A DNA stretch of 64,000 bases, taken from Meandrina meandrites (lineage: Eukaryota > Cnidaria > Anthozoa > Scleractinia > Meandrinidae). The translations under genes and the position numbers were made by a program. Where the stretch lies: the NCBI GenBank assembly GCA_963693305.1, contig OY855906.1, positions 30,971,991-31,035,990 on the forward strand. Direction: 5' to 3'. Below the pieces are notes generated by a model. It worked only from the letters and a program-made list of their open reading frames with translations, ran no database searches and had not been told where the DNA came from. Positions 34,560 through 47,000 of the stretch are shown one piece after another (positions within the stretch are counted from its first letter, which is position 1; each line of letters opens with the position of its first letter).

Positions 34560-35160
34560 ATATGTAGGAACATGCTGAAACCAGGACTGCAGCCTTAATG
34601 TTGTGTACTTTATATTATTTTCGCCTATTTTTAGTCCTGCAATTTCATTTCAATACCATTAAAGTTTTGCTATGCTGTCGAGAACTCAATGTGTAGTGTT
34701 GGTGTAGTTTATATAAGCTAATTCAGGGCTAAGCCCGAAACGTATGGAACTTTAAACGTTTTTCCAAGGCACTTAACTCATTTTAGTGAGAACTTTTTTT
34801 CCTTTTTTGTATTTTTTAAGTGCCACGCAGCACAGGAAAATTTATTTTTCCATTTATCTTGATAATTCAGTCTTATACTTTGTTTGCATTGGTTTTATTG
34901 GGAGTTCGAACGATCGAAGGTACCTTTGTCACCGGAGGCACAATTTTGGCGAGCTTTTCGACGCGGGCAACCCTGATGTTACAAGCTTTGACAATTTAAA
35001 GGTATTTTTTTGCGTTGACGTCGCTCTTTAATGGTTATTCAATGTATGTTCCAAGCAAGGAGAATTCATTTCACGCCGAGTCACTCACAGTACGTCTGCA
35101 CTGCCCTTTTGAAAACTGTGAAAAATGTTACATCAGGTATTGTATCCTGAATTGCACCAC
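34560..35160. other. Gene-free stretch
   Basis: A GGGCTAAGCCCGAAACGT sequence at about 34725 resembles retroelement 3' regions; otherwise nothing recognisable. Confidence 0.35.
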
Positions 35161-35163
35161 AGA

Positions 35164-35236
35164 GTCCCAGTAGCTCAGTGGTTAGAGCATCCGTCCTAGA
35201 TCATGGAAGGTCATGGGTTCAAATCCCATCTGGAAC
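35164..35236 (+). tRNA. tRNA-like sequence (pseudogene or tRNA-derived SINE head)
   Basis: It has an A box (TAGCTCAGTGGTTAGAGC), a perfect D stem GCTC/GAGC, an anticodon stem TCCGT/ATGGA with an 8-nt loop, and a T arm ATGGG-TTCAAAT-CCCAT with B box GGTTCAAATCC. The acceptor arm pairs 6 of 7. The over-long anticodon loop and acceptor mismatch argue against a working tRNA. A short AT hairpin (AACTCGGAAA/TTTCCGAGTT) follows. Probably tRNA-derived repeat or pseudogene; no anticodon assigned. Confidence 0.5.
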
Positions 35237-35249
35237 TCGGAAATTTTTT

Positions 35250-36724
35250 TCCGAGTTCGATGCTATCATGTTTAATACCTCACAGACAACTTTAAAAAAC
35301 TCAAATTGTGTTGACAAAGCCCTTTCCGATGCAACCATGGTTGGTCTACCAATAACCCTGGCAAACTTCAGTGATGGCGTAATGGAAACCGCACATAAAC
35401 TGAACATAAAGAGATCATTGCTTTTTCTGGAGGAAGGGCTGGTCCCATTTCAAAGCATTCATACCAAGAGCAGGTCCGCCGGCAACAATTTCAGTATTAA
35501 GTGTATGAAATGACAACCAGAGAGGGTATATATCAGAAGTCATCATCAAAAAAGGCTGAAAGAAAAAGAAAAGCAACTAATGAAAAAGAAAATAGCACCA
35601 AAGAAGTGGTATATTTTTTATAATTGTATGATCTACATTAATTAACCAAATATATCTTGCCTAGATAGAAAACAGATGAACAAAATTACCTTCTCTTCAT
35701 TAATAAGAACTCGTTTTCGTTCATGTTTTGGGACTTGCAAATGTTTCATTATTTAGCCACTAAGAATGAACATGAAGTGTAGACACTGTATGATACTAGA
35801 CAAAACTGAAGTCTGGAATTTCATCCTGAGATTTCATTGGAAACAATTTTTGTTGTTGTAAATAATTGTCAAATAATGATTTCGTTTTCTTTGAATCAAG
35901 CATTTGCCTTTTGTTGTTGATGACATGATCAAAGTGAATGACAATGACTTGACACCTGGAGAAAACAGCACGGAACTTAATGAAGAAGATAACATGGTAA
36001 GATGGCTAGGTTCAAAAGAGATACTTTCTGTTTTGCCTCAATTTACAGATTGAATAATTTCATATTGATAACAAAAATGGCTCTTCAAAATTGTCCAATG
36101 CAAACTGATTTAATTGGAACCTTTCATGGCAGTAAAAATGATGAACGTGGACAGAAAACACAAACAAATATTAAAAATACTGAGCAATAATAAAATAATA
36201 GAGTTTTAACGTTTCTCAGGAGAAAGTGTGCTATGCAATAGAGCACTCGCTTTAGCAAATAACACGTAAAAAAAATGGACAAAGCTAATATGCATTGAAA
36301 TAATAATTGCTTCTCCTTCGATTCAACGGCAGTTGAAGAAAAGTTAAGGTCAAGATAAAGTTACACATGTGTTGCTGTACGTAAGCTTTTGAATTTTAAA
36401 CACACTGATTTGCACCATCTGATTAAGAGTTCTCTGGGGATGTGTATGTTTTTAAATTGATATTAACTTGAGTTAAAAGTTCTCGGAATTATAACAAAAG
36501 TAAACAGGAATTAATGCAAACAAATGCACTTACAATTTTCAGGAAGAGATGCTTGAGGATTTGCCAGGTCAGGGACACCATGTGCCAGAAGCGAGTGTAC
36601 CCGAGAGCTCTGAAGCAGAAATATCAACATTAACTGAAGAGCTTCTAACAATTGGTCGAAATAATTTCAACAAAGTGTCGCTGCCACTGTTACCAAATAA
36701 TCTGCTAAGCTTTTTAAAGAGATG
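35250..36724 (+). pseudogene. Possible split unknown gene or gene relic
   Basis: Three protein-like pieces on the plus strand: 35270-35510 (ALSDATMVGLPITLANFSDG then THKLN-like helix), continued after a one-base frame change by a basic stretch (YQKSSSKKAERKRKATNEKE, to about 35610); an acidic piece about 35920-35998 ending at donor ATG|GTAAGA; and 36541-36724 after acceptor TTTTCAG, reading EEMLEDLPGQGHHVPEASVP to a TGA. The last two join in phase 0. Composition is coding-like, but no domain is recognised and the frame change suggests decay. Confidence 0.3.
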
Positions 36725-37019
36725 AGCTTGCCAATGTCCAGTTTTAATTTACATCTGCTGTCACTCCAGTCAAACTTCGTTTCTTGGGAAAGAACAGACC
36801 ACCGAGTCAGCAAAGAAATTTTAAAATGTAAAGTATTGCCAAGCAGTATAAGTAGCTGTTTCACTTTTCAATCTGTAGTAGGCAAACAAAGCAAAAGAAT
36901 TTGTGTTATTCTTGGCGTCCAACTAGATGGAAATAGTTGGATGGAAGAGCGAAAGTAGCAACAATTATTTTCTGACGCATGAACGTGTTCTTTAATAGCT
37001 GACTGAATATTTTTTCAGA

Positions 37020-37140
37020 AATGTATGTTAACGCGCGTTAACATCTGCGGGTGAACTGGGTACCATGTCTTAAAATAACTTAAGAAGAATTACCATTAAA
37101 ATAAGGCCTATAAGGGGGATTAACTCTCTTACTTCATACT
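37020..37140 (-). repeat. Dispersed repeat D, reverse copy
   Basis: Reverse complement of the intron segment at 1400-1510 and 63660-63790 (CGCGTTAACAT, GAACTGGGTACCATGTCT, AACTCTCTTACTTCAT). Confidence 0.65.
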
Positions 37141-37304
37141 CTTTTGCTTCTGATCAACATTTTGGCGAAGATTCTTTACGAAAATCTTAAGCGTGTTGGT
37201 TTGTGTTCTTGTTCTTGTCGTCGTGCGAGTAGACGGACGGGATCTGTTGCCTGTTGCAATCGACCGATCTTTCTAGAACCGAATAAAATTTGGAACTAAC
37301 TTCA

Positions 37305-37910
37305 GGGATAAACGTCAGTAGAAAAGAATTCAAGTAAAACTCAACAAGAAATCACGGCGTAGAACTCAAAGCAAAATACTCCCGGGCAGTTAGAAAGGAC
37401 TGATTCTATGTATAAACGAAAGACATAAATTATATTTGATGTGTTTTATTAGGTTTAGTAAACAGAAATCTTTACATTTTTTAAAAGAAAAGGGCTAAAC
37501 ATTTTCAAGACAGCGTTTGACCTTGTATCGTATGTCGTCAGTATCGGATGTCGCGCTACAAGATAACACAGCTTTTGTGAAACAGTCATTCAACACAGAA
37601 GTTGTTCAGGAATAAACGTCAGTAGAAAAGAAATCATGTTTAACTCAACAAGAAAGCACTGCATAGAACTTAAAGCAAAATACTCCCGGGCAGTAAGAAA
37701 GGACTAATTCTAAGTATAAGTGAAAGAGACTAATTATATTTGATGTGTTTTATAAGATTTAGTAAACAGAAATCTTTAATTTTTTTTAAAACAAAAGGGC
37801 TCAACAATTTCAAGACAGCGTTTGACCTTGTATCATATGTCGTCAGTATCAGATATCTCCCTGCAACATAACGCAACTTTTGTCGAACAATCATTCAACA
37901 CAGAAGTTGT
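37305..37910 (+). repeat. Tandem duplication of about 300 bp
   Basis: Unit 1 (37305-37608) and unit 2 (37609-37910) share CAGGAATAAACGTCAGTAG, TACTCCCGGGCAGT, AGACAGCGTTTGACCTTGTA and TTCAACACAGAAGTTGT, with scattered substitutions. No coding frame is conserved. Confidence 0.88.
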
Positions 37911-38019
37911 CAGCTATTTTTATTAACTTTCTTGAAATTTTCTGTCAAATTTCCTGAAAATTCTTTAAGACCCCTTGTGAAACGTCATCGCTTCTGCATG
38001 CATTGCGTGCCGTTTATTT

Positions 38020-39170
38020 TGTTTGCTCCAGTTAATTACAGTGTTACCAAATAAGTAGCCACACTATTTCTGAGCTTATACGGTGGCCCATATAGGTACA
38101 AAATAAACTTTAATCGCCCATGGTTAAACTTATTATCTTAAAAACCTCTCATGTTCTTGTTGACGAAAGCGACCTCAATTTTTTTCGTGGTTAACCCGTC
38201 TGAATTTTCTTGCTTGTGACAGGTTCTAAAATTGAAATTGGCGCAAAACAAAACGTTTACTGTATACTAATTAATATACCTCCAGGACCTCTTTGAGTTA
38301 TTCAATGTAAAAAGAACCTTGACCTTGTCTTGTTTTACTAAAAAACTGTCAGGGCAAGAAAATCAAGGTAAAAACAAAATACAGAACGACAAAGTTAACT
38401 CGCTGCTAAACACAGTAAACAGAATGCACCCACGCCATGGCAAACTGAGAAAATCACGGCGGCAAAACAAACCCTGCAAATTGATGTTGCCGGTTATGAA
38501 AGTCATTTTAAAGCAGTTTTTGTTTACGAATTGTGGCAGTTGGTGATTTGGGAAGTGGTACATGCTAACTTAGAATAAGCTTACAATGTTGTTTTGACTG
38601 TTTTGAACCGTCTTCTTTTCGTTGCGGTTTGGTTGCTTGATTTACTAATTCTGTTTTATCGTACGCGTTGCTTAAGACCTAAGAGAATTTTATGTAGAGA
38701 AATGAGTGAATTTTCTTCATTTCTGGTAAGTAAATATGCGGTAGGTAAAGTCTGAATTCACTCAGCCAAGCACAGGTAACTCGCAACGAACCCGGCAAAA
38801 TATTCGTTTACGCATCTAAGATATTTCAACACACTCACTGATAGGCAGTGATAAGAGAAACAAAACAAATGCAAGCGAGCCTACATCGTGATTTTGATCC
38901 GTGATGCTGAATAATTTGTTTTCAACATCACAGTTAACTCCACTAACTAAAACAGAAAATAGTTAGTCTAAAAGAAATATTTAATATACAATGTCTGTAT
39001 TTTCTGCTGCTCACCTTCTTCACAAGTTTTCATTCCCGCGGTGAGAAACCGCCAACGATTTTGCCACTCAAACGCATGGTTCTCCAATTTTCTATGCTCG
39101 CGCGAGAGCTATGGGGCTCCGCTCTGCAGCCCTTCAGGCCGCTGGGGAGCTCCACTATAAACCAAAATGA
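38020..39170 (+). repeat. Repeat A, copy 4
   Basis: Collinear with 6080-7450 without the MITE insertion (TAGCCACACTAT, CCCATATAGGTACA, CTGAGAAAATCACGGCGGCA, CACTCAGCCAAGCACAGGTA). It ends at an AGGCCGCTGGGGAGCTCC block like that at 15230-15260. Confidence 0.75.
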
Positions 39171-39429
39171 AACGTGCTCGTATTGTTATACCACGAAATT
39201 CAAAGCAATACCTCGCACTAATGAATCCTCTTCTGGACAATATATGCGCAAGCATTTACACTGGTCAGCGGATACACAATTGTATAACTGGTAGCAAATG
39301 CTGGAGGGATAGAATGGAACATTCCAACCACGATGCTCCTATCTAGAAAATAGTCGTAAAAAAAAAAATCAGAAAAATCTGGTTACGCCGATTCTCGTTA
39401 TGCCGTTACGCCATTATCCGTTTCACTAA

Positions 39430-39800
39430 CATCACTGGGGAATTTTTTTTTATTAATAATAATTAACTTTATTATTACAAAGGCAACATAAAAGTACAAA
39501 TACAAATACAAAGATAAATAACCGAAATAGAAACTGGTAGCAAACAAACTAAAATACACTATACAGTTGATAATGTTCAGGAGGGAATAAAAGACATTAC
39601 TTACAATTTTTAACATGCACTATCATTAATATTACAACAATTTGACACATCACTGCGGAAACACGAACTCCAAAAAAAAATTCACATCCCTGGCAACAGG
39701 GATACCTTACAAGAATTATTGAAAACTAGAAGGTGTTTTAGTCTATTTCGTTCTAAGCAAGTTAACAAGCTAAGCGGTCAGTTACGAAACTGAGATAATT
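39430..39800 (-). repeat. Retroelement-like tail and reversed repeat C piece
   Basis: 39445-39620 begins (minus-strand end) with TTATTATTAATAAAAAAAA-type sequence like LINE 3' tails. 39670-39800 is the reverse of 31620-31720. Confidence 0.4.
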
Positions 39801-40980
39801 TTTACAAGAGACATTATCAGAAGGGCGAACGAAAAAAGGTAAGCGTCTTACAGTTTTCAATTGTATGTGGAAAGGACAGTCTTAAAACTCCTTCGGGGAA
39901 ATATTTCACTTGTATGATTCGCGTATACAGTGAGATAGGCGCGATATCGTCTGTATATCGTTTATCGGATATATCTATATCTACATTGAGTTATAAGAAG
40001 GTGGCTAAAGGAATTTGACATAGCCGACTTCAGTTCTGATAAGTTTAAAGGAGGGCGAATCTTAGCTCAGTTGAACGAAAATTACTCTAATCTATGTCTT
40101 TTTTGGAGAAACAAGACTGTATCTGCAACATACTCGTAAAATTATGAATTATACCAATTTAATTAACAGTGTTTACAACTTCAAATGGGGCTTTCGAAAA
40201 CAAACATAAAAAGAACCAGCGCGAGGGGTGATCTGAGGCCTTCAAAATCTATGTATGGGCTCAAATGCACTGAGAGAAAGCGTGTTACATCGACGATCGC
40301 TTCATTTTGAAGGAATTTTAAACTAAAAGGAACAAATAATAAATGACTTATAAGTGACACGTGTAGCATATGGTTCGTGTCAATTCGCGACCGGCAAGCA
40401 CAGCAAGCTCTGGTCGCTAGCTAAACCGAACAGCAAAAAAAATCGTTAAACAAACAAGTTCTACTCACATAAAGGCTTGAAGTCACTCAAAGCAGCCTCC
40501 ATGTTACAATCTTGCGCTCGTCTTAAGCAACATCCCGGATGTAACAAAAAAATTTTGAAATTGAAAGACCGCTTCCGAACATTATCACAGAATTTTTAAT
40601 GTCTTTAGCCACTGTAAAGGTCGAGCCAAATATCGTTATGAACGTCTTCAAATCAGCCCTAAAGTCTAGCTCCGAGTCCTAATTAATGTGGCTAAAGACG
40701 TTTGCTGTCTAAAGCAAGCAATCCATTATCTGTACCTCGCACAACGTACCGAGTTCATTTCAATCCGCTAAAGCTTTGTTTAAGGTACGATAATAGCCGA
40801 ACCATAACTTGAAAATCGGAATACTTCCACTTTCATTGGAACCTTTAGACAGCAACATAGAAAGCTAGATTGGACTCCGTCTGACTTCTTCGACCTAGCG
40901 CACGCAACTAGAATTTAGAAAAAAAGAAACGGGTTCGGTGAACGCTGGAGACTGGGGTAAACAGACAAAAAATGAGCAGG
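39800..40980. other. Gene-free stretch
   Basis: No recognised gene or repeat; low-identity AT-rich DNA with only short frames. Confidence 0.4.
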
Positions 40981-40982
40981 AG

Positions 40983-41104
40983 AGGGGGGGGGGGGGGGGG
41001 GCTAAAAAAGTAAAATTTGACATCACTACAGCATTTAGGCTAATATCTCTTGCGAAGTTAGCGAAATAATCATAAATTCCCCCACCCCCCCCCCCCCCAA
41101 AAAA
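40983..41104. repeat. Poly-G / poly-C pair
   Basis: A G run (about 40985-41001) and a C run (about 41085-41098) lie about 85 bp apart in inverted sense, similar in layout to the intron elements at 243-498 and 60713-60900 but with different inner sequence. Confidence 0.7.
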
Positions 41105-41415
41105 AATGAATAAAATAACATAAGTGAAATTTCATACATTTGCTTATTTTTCACAAGGCACCTTTTGTTAAATCAGTGTAGATCACTTTAGATCTTAACC
41201 ACTTTAGAATGTACAAGAGTCTACTTATATACCCCCTTCGTCCTTTCTGAGTGCGATGATATTGGATATTATCGCGATATTATCGCTTTAGAATCTACTA
41301 GAGTCCACTTATATATCCCCTTCCTCCTTCATGAGCGCGATGATACCGGATATTAGACAGATAATAGAAATGTGATATTTATCCGATAATTGATACCCCT
41401 ATGATATCGCGCCTT

Positions 41416-41580
41416 CATGTATGCAGTTGAACCCCGCTATTTCGAAACCTCAGCAGAAACGAAACATAGCTCGAAATAGTGGGAGTTCGAAATAACCGAA
41501 ATGAGTGAAAGGCAAATCCGAGGGAAATGGGTTTTAATTCGAAATAACCCAGTTCGAATTTGTGGGGTCTAACTGTATAT
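41416..41580. mobile_element. pogo/Tigger-type MITE remnant
   Basis: The left end CAGTTGAACCCCGCTATTTC and right end GGGGTCTAACTG are complementary ends of the kind used by pogo-like Tc1/mariner elements; internal TTCGAAAT motifs are repeated in both orientations. TA-rich flanks. No transposase frame. Confidence 0.65.
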
Positions 41581-42544
41581 TTGAGTTTCACTCCAAATTC
41601 AGTCAAGCACCGTTCCAGTGTACTTTTTGTTGTTGTCAGACTATTACTGATACAACGACTCCGATTAAGTATTACGAATATCGAAAAAACGAAACGAAAC
41701 GATAGATCGTCTACTGTTCGAACGAGTTAGCGAGAACTGTCTTTAGCGCGAAAAAAAGAGATTATTTGCTATGCGAATAGGAATTTTATGTCTTTCTTCC
41801 CGAGAAGTTTGGTTTATTTTAATAGCGCGATATTGAAGGCTCGTGTTTTGATTCTTATGCAACAGTAATTGTTGTGTAATAGCATACCACACGTGCGGGG
41901 GCCTGGACAAGGGGGTATGGTTTCTTCATTGTATTGAACCCCCCGCTCGTGATGTCAAGACTCGTGGCCTGGCTACAAAGCAGTCGGTCATTCATTCATT
42001 CTTGCTTTTCGCTGGATGACACGTTTGTTTTCAGGTCCCGCCTCCTCCCCTTGTCCTGTCCGCTTTGTTTCGTTGTGGTATTTTAGGATATTAGGCGTTT
42101 TTGTGCCCTCACCTTCACTGGGCTAAACACAATTTCTATAGCCAATTGTTTTTGTAATAAATTCAAAAAATTTTTATGATTAAATCGGCTTTGGGTCTTT
42201 GCCCTTAGCCATTTTACTCCATCTGGAATTGTCTGTCTTCATTTTATTGCCCAGTAAACGAGCGCGGTTATGCAGCCCACTAGATTTTTAGTCCCTAGCC
42301 TGGGGAGGGGAGAAAGGCATAAAATGTATTGAAACCTAACACGAATATTCGAATGCTAATAAGTCAAAGTCCTGTGCGACAGATAACTAATTAACCCAAA
42401 TGGGGTTATAAAAACTGTAAAACAAACATTCGCCGCAACAATTACAATGAGTAGTGGTTTTCTTGAAGTGTCTTACAGGTTCAAAATACTTTCACGATAG
42501 TTCAGAGTTAGTGGTCAAACCGGTTGGGGTGGGGTTGAAGAATA

Positions 42545-43017
42545 GGGGGTGGAAGCGGAATCATTGGACTTTCGCAGGATTTCTGATTCCTGTCTTGTTT
42601 TACCTTAACGATTCGTGATTCATTTAAAAATTTCATTCGATATTCATGATTCATTTGTCATTGTTTTCATTCAGTTTTGTAAATAGCTTCAGTGTGTGTA
42701 ACTTACCTAATCACGGTCAAGTTGATAGGTAAGGGATGAAGACCTGAATCGCGTTTTCAGTGTTTCCCTGTAAAATTAGACGCTCGGAAACGCTATTTTC
42801 GGCCATTTCTGTGATATAACTGTTAAGAAGTTTCGCAGTTTGCATTCTATATTCACACGCCTCCAATATCGATGGAAGCATATCATGTCATTTGTTATTC
42901 ATGATTCTTTTACCCATCTCTCGTTATTCATGATTCCCAAGTTTTAAACACGAATATTTATGATTCCTACCAATTTTACAGCTATGATTCATGATTCATG
43001 ATTCCGCTTCCACCCCC
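42545..43017. mobile_element. 473-bp TIR element with ATGATTCATGATT repeats
   Basis: Perfect 20-bp ends GGGGGTGGAAGCGGAATCAT, inverted at 42998-43017. The interior is rich in GATTCATGATTC-type repeats near both ends. No coding frame. Confidence 0.85.
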
Positions 43018-43284
43018 GATTGAAGAAGCCGGTTGATGTTGACGGTTAGAAAGAAAAGCTTTTCTTTTCAAAATTCGAGACAGATTAATCAACAAATGTC
43101 AAATCAGGAATGAAAATGTCGAACGATTCGGACTGTCACGTTTTCGAATGGAATCTGACAGTATTGGAAAACCCTCGTCCGCTGGTAACGGCAATGGTCA
43201 ATTATGCGAACTACGTAAAATTGCGACCAAGACTGGGGAACAAGCTTGCATATATTAGTGGCTAAGCGACGAGACCGTCAAAAT

Positions 43285-43745
43285 TTATTCATAGAAAGCT
43301 CTCAAAGTTGACTAGAAAAGTAGCTACGCGTCTACGCTGTCTATATTTATTTATAGCTCTCAAAGGTCACTCGAGAAGCGGCTACGTATCGACCGCCATG
43401 TCTACACGTCTACGCGTCTACACCATGACATTTATTCAACGCTGATTCAAAGTCGTGAGTGTTGCAACACTGAATATAAGACGGCCTTAACAATAATCTT
43501 CTATTCTTGTTTAATGTCTTACAGATCACCATACAACCTTGAAACACGAAACGCTGTCGTTTTATTAACGATACACAGGCAAAAGTAGAACTTGCGAAGA
43601 CGGACTTTGAAAACAAAGAATCAGAAAATAGGAAATTTATTACCCAGCCCAGCCCTCTTGACAGGAGACAGGGCGTCATTGTTACAGCGACAGATCGCAA
43701 ACACATTTTGAGCCTTCCCCAAAGGGTTTTCCCAAAGCTCTGCCT
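43285..43745 (-). repeat. Repeat E, reverse copy
   Basis: Matches both ends of 28885-29945 without its middle. The block CTACGCGTCTACGC is itself duplicated here (43315-43435). Confidence 0.65.
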
Positions 43746-43904
43746 GAATAAAATCCCTGAATTTTCGGGGAAAATAAGTTTAATTTTGATTTGTAATGCG
43801 TAATGACTGGCGAAAATGGAAGTATAAAGACTAAAATTTTCATATATGGTACATTACTTTAGATACAACAAAAAAGAAATCAATCGATAAAGAAGCAGAA
43901 ACCA

Positions 43905-43940
43905 CCATTAATTAATTAATTAATTAACTAATTAATTATA
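43905..43940. repeat. ATTA microsatellite
   Basis: Eight or so ATTA units 130 bp upstream of the ABCC-like start codon. Confidence 0.85.
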
Positions 43941-44067
43941 TTACTTCTTCTATGACTTGTAAATAATTATATGACTTCCCCTGAACCTTTTCGTTTTAAG
44001 TCTCTTTATAATTAAAAGAAACTGAACTTCTCATATCTAATTTATGTTAATTTGATTTTGAAAGGCG

Positions 44068-47000
44068 ATGGGGCACGCTAACTACGAAGAGATATCCCAG
44101 GACGCAGGCAGAGAGACTCGAAAGTCGCACAACACAAGAAATATCTTCTCTTTGCTAACGTTCTCTTGGATAAGTGGTGTGTTTAAGGCTGGTAGCAGGC
44201 GCCCGCTGCAACAATCCGACTTCTTGGATCTACCAGAACAGGATGAGACCAAACACCTAACTGTAAAATTACAAAAGGGATGGAAGCATGAAGTGGAACG
44301 CAGCAGAAAAAACGGATGTGAACCGCGTCTGTGGAAAATTGTCCTGAAACTTTTATCTGCACATGACATTTTCTTTGCAATATTCACGGGTCTTGTTGAC
44401 TCTGTAAGTCGCTTTACACAGCCTCTCCTTCTCGGATATTTTCTTTCATTGCTCATGCATCCAGATGACTCCCACCGGTATCTGCTCTACGGTTGTGCGG
44501 GGATAATGATGGCTACGGTGACTGTCCGAAGCTTCGCCATGCACCAGTACGACTATAATTCTTTATACCTGGGAATGCGATTACGGTCCGCTTTGAAGGG
44601 CATCGTTTACATTAAGGTAAATAATACTACCTAAGTTACCCATTTTGGTACAAGTCAACCATTTATTTCAAAACTTATTGGATCTCTGCCCCAAAAATAG
44701 CGGCGAAACATTGGTGTATCATTCGTAACACCCCTTCACCCTCAATATTTTTTTTATTCTTCACTGCCTCTTTCATAGAGAAGACATGCCATGTAAGAGT
44801 CTCCAAACTTTTAAATTCTTCTAACAGTCGAGTCATAATCAGCCCTTTTATATATTTTATATTTTATATATTACAGATTCTTTTGCTTGGTCAAAACACA
44901 CTTCGAAGTTTCACGACAGGCCACGTGGTCGATCTTGTGTCCAACGACGTTCAGCGAATGGACAGAGCTGTAATGGAATTCTTTCGTTTGTGGTTATCAG
45001 TGTTCGAGTTGGTTTGCTTGATTCCTCTGATGTTGATCATAATAGGATGGCAGGCGGTGATAGGATTGATGTGTCTCATGTTATTTTCACCAATAAGTGC
45101 TTACCTTTCTTATCTCTCTGGCGACTTCCGGATAAAGACCGCCGATGTGACAGACAGACGGCTCAACTTATTGACTGAAGTCATTTCCGGTATACGTGCT
45201 GTAAAAGCAAATGCGTTGGAGTGGCTATATGGTGACAAAATAACTTACCTTAGAAGGTAAGAAATGTTACTGCTGGGAAAACTTCTGGCCTAAAAAAGGC
45301 CATATTAATAATTGATCCTCCATTCAGCAATCAAGTGCAATCTAACCTCTCTTTACGGACACCTCCCTATTTCGGACAGTTCCGTCCAACAGATTTTTTA
45401 GAGACTGAAATCCGTGTAAACTCTAAATCAATCTGTAATAGAGAAAACTTCTATACACACCCTCCTCCCTGCCCTTTTAGTGTCTGTACACTTGAATTGA
45501 AGGCTGCGAAGTGGATAAGAACAATGAGTACTCTTATTTCTTCCCCAATCCTAATGCTGTATAAAATTAAAGACGTTTTTTCCAATATTTATATTTTCTT
45601 TCATTGATTACTTTTTTCTTTTGGTGTAAAACGTAATGACTAATGATTGTATAACCTCCACTTCCTTTTAGGCGTGAAATGGAGATTATTCGTTGGAAAA
45701 GTGTATTATTGTCTTGTTTGTTCACTATTTCCTTTTACGCTCACACCGTGCCGACTTTCGTCGCCGTCCTTCTGCTTACTGTCAGTCACCAACACCTCAC
45801 GCCAGTGAACGTCTTTATGCTTCTCGCTTTGCTAAGTATGTTGAAATCAGGCGTTTTGAAATTTCTTGGAGATGGATGTCAAGCTCTGTACGAATCTTAC
45901 GCTTCACTGGAAAGAATTCAACAATTTTTACTCCTGGAAAATTTGCCACCCATTCCCAAGTCTGACAGCACTGAAAACCTTGTGTTTGAAGGTCCCCCCA
46001 CACTGCAAAATAACGCAGTTGTCAACAACGAGGGTGTTATGAGTGGTCGAGGCTGCAAGCCAATTCCCAACAGCAATGAAAACGTTATGAATGACCCAGG
46101 CCAAAAACCAGCATGTGATACAGTAGGATCTCCTGAAAAGAGGGCCGCTATCCAGAGCGATGTGGTCCGTGAAGCAGAAGTTGAAGAATCACTAAATCCT
46201 AAGCTCCAAAGAAGAAGCATGGTCTTGAAAAATGTCACCTGTCGTGCTAAAGGCGATACAAAGTTTATCCTGGAAGACGTAAGCTTTGAATTGCACGACT
46301 CGGACTTTATTGTTGTCACGGGTGCAGTAGGAAGCGGAAAATCTACCTTGCTCTCTTCTATTATAGGAGAGACGACTCTCGCTAGCGGTACAATCAAGTG
46401 CACGAGCTCCATTGCATACGTCCCACAGACACCATGGATCTATTCTGGTGATTTACGAGAAAACATACTGTTTGGTCAACCGTTTCACAAAGAGTGGTAC
46501 GAAAAGGTTACATCAGCTTGCGCTTTGAAACACGACATCGATGGATTTCCTGAAGGAGATCTTACCATTGTAGGTGAACGTGGCGTGGGCCTCAGTGGCG
46601 GTCAGCGGGCACGTGTTAGCTTAGCCCGAGCTGTCTACGCAAATGCTGACGTGATCCTTTTGGATAATCCTTTAAGTGCCGTTGACAGAAAAGTAAGCGA
46701 TCACATTTTCACGGCCTGCATATGTGGTCTTCTTTCAGATAAAGCTCGAGTGCTTGTTTCACATAACGAGTTACAAATGAAAGCTGCCAGTAACATTATT
46801 GTGCTCTGCAGTGGTGCCGTTTTCGGACAAGGATCTTTCCTGGAAATGAAAGAAAGTGGCCTTCTCGAAACAGTTTTAGAAGAAAATGAAATGAAAAGGA
46901 AAGGAGAAATAGAGGGAATACAACACAAGGGTACTGTTGATGTATTGCTAAAGAAAACGGCAGAAAATAATTATGATCATAGCGACGAATCGTGTAACGA

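Noticed and set aside
35164..35236. Functional tRNA gene
   Set aside because: 8-nt anticodon loop and an acceptor mismatch; more like a tRNA-derived repeat, so no anticodon was assigned.
46701..46928. Minus-strand frames under the ABCC-like exon 3 (also 45918-46412)
   Set aside because: Shadows of a strongly supported plus-strand exon.
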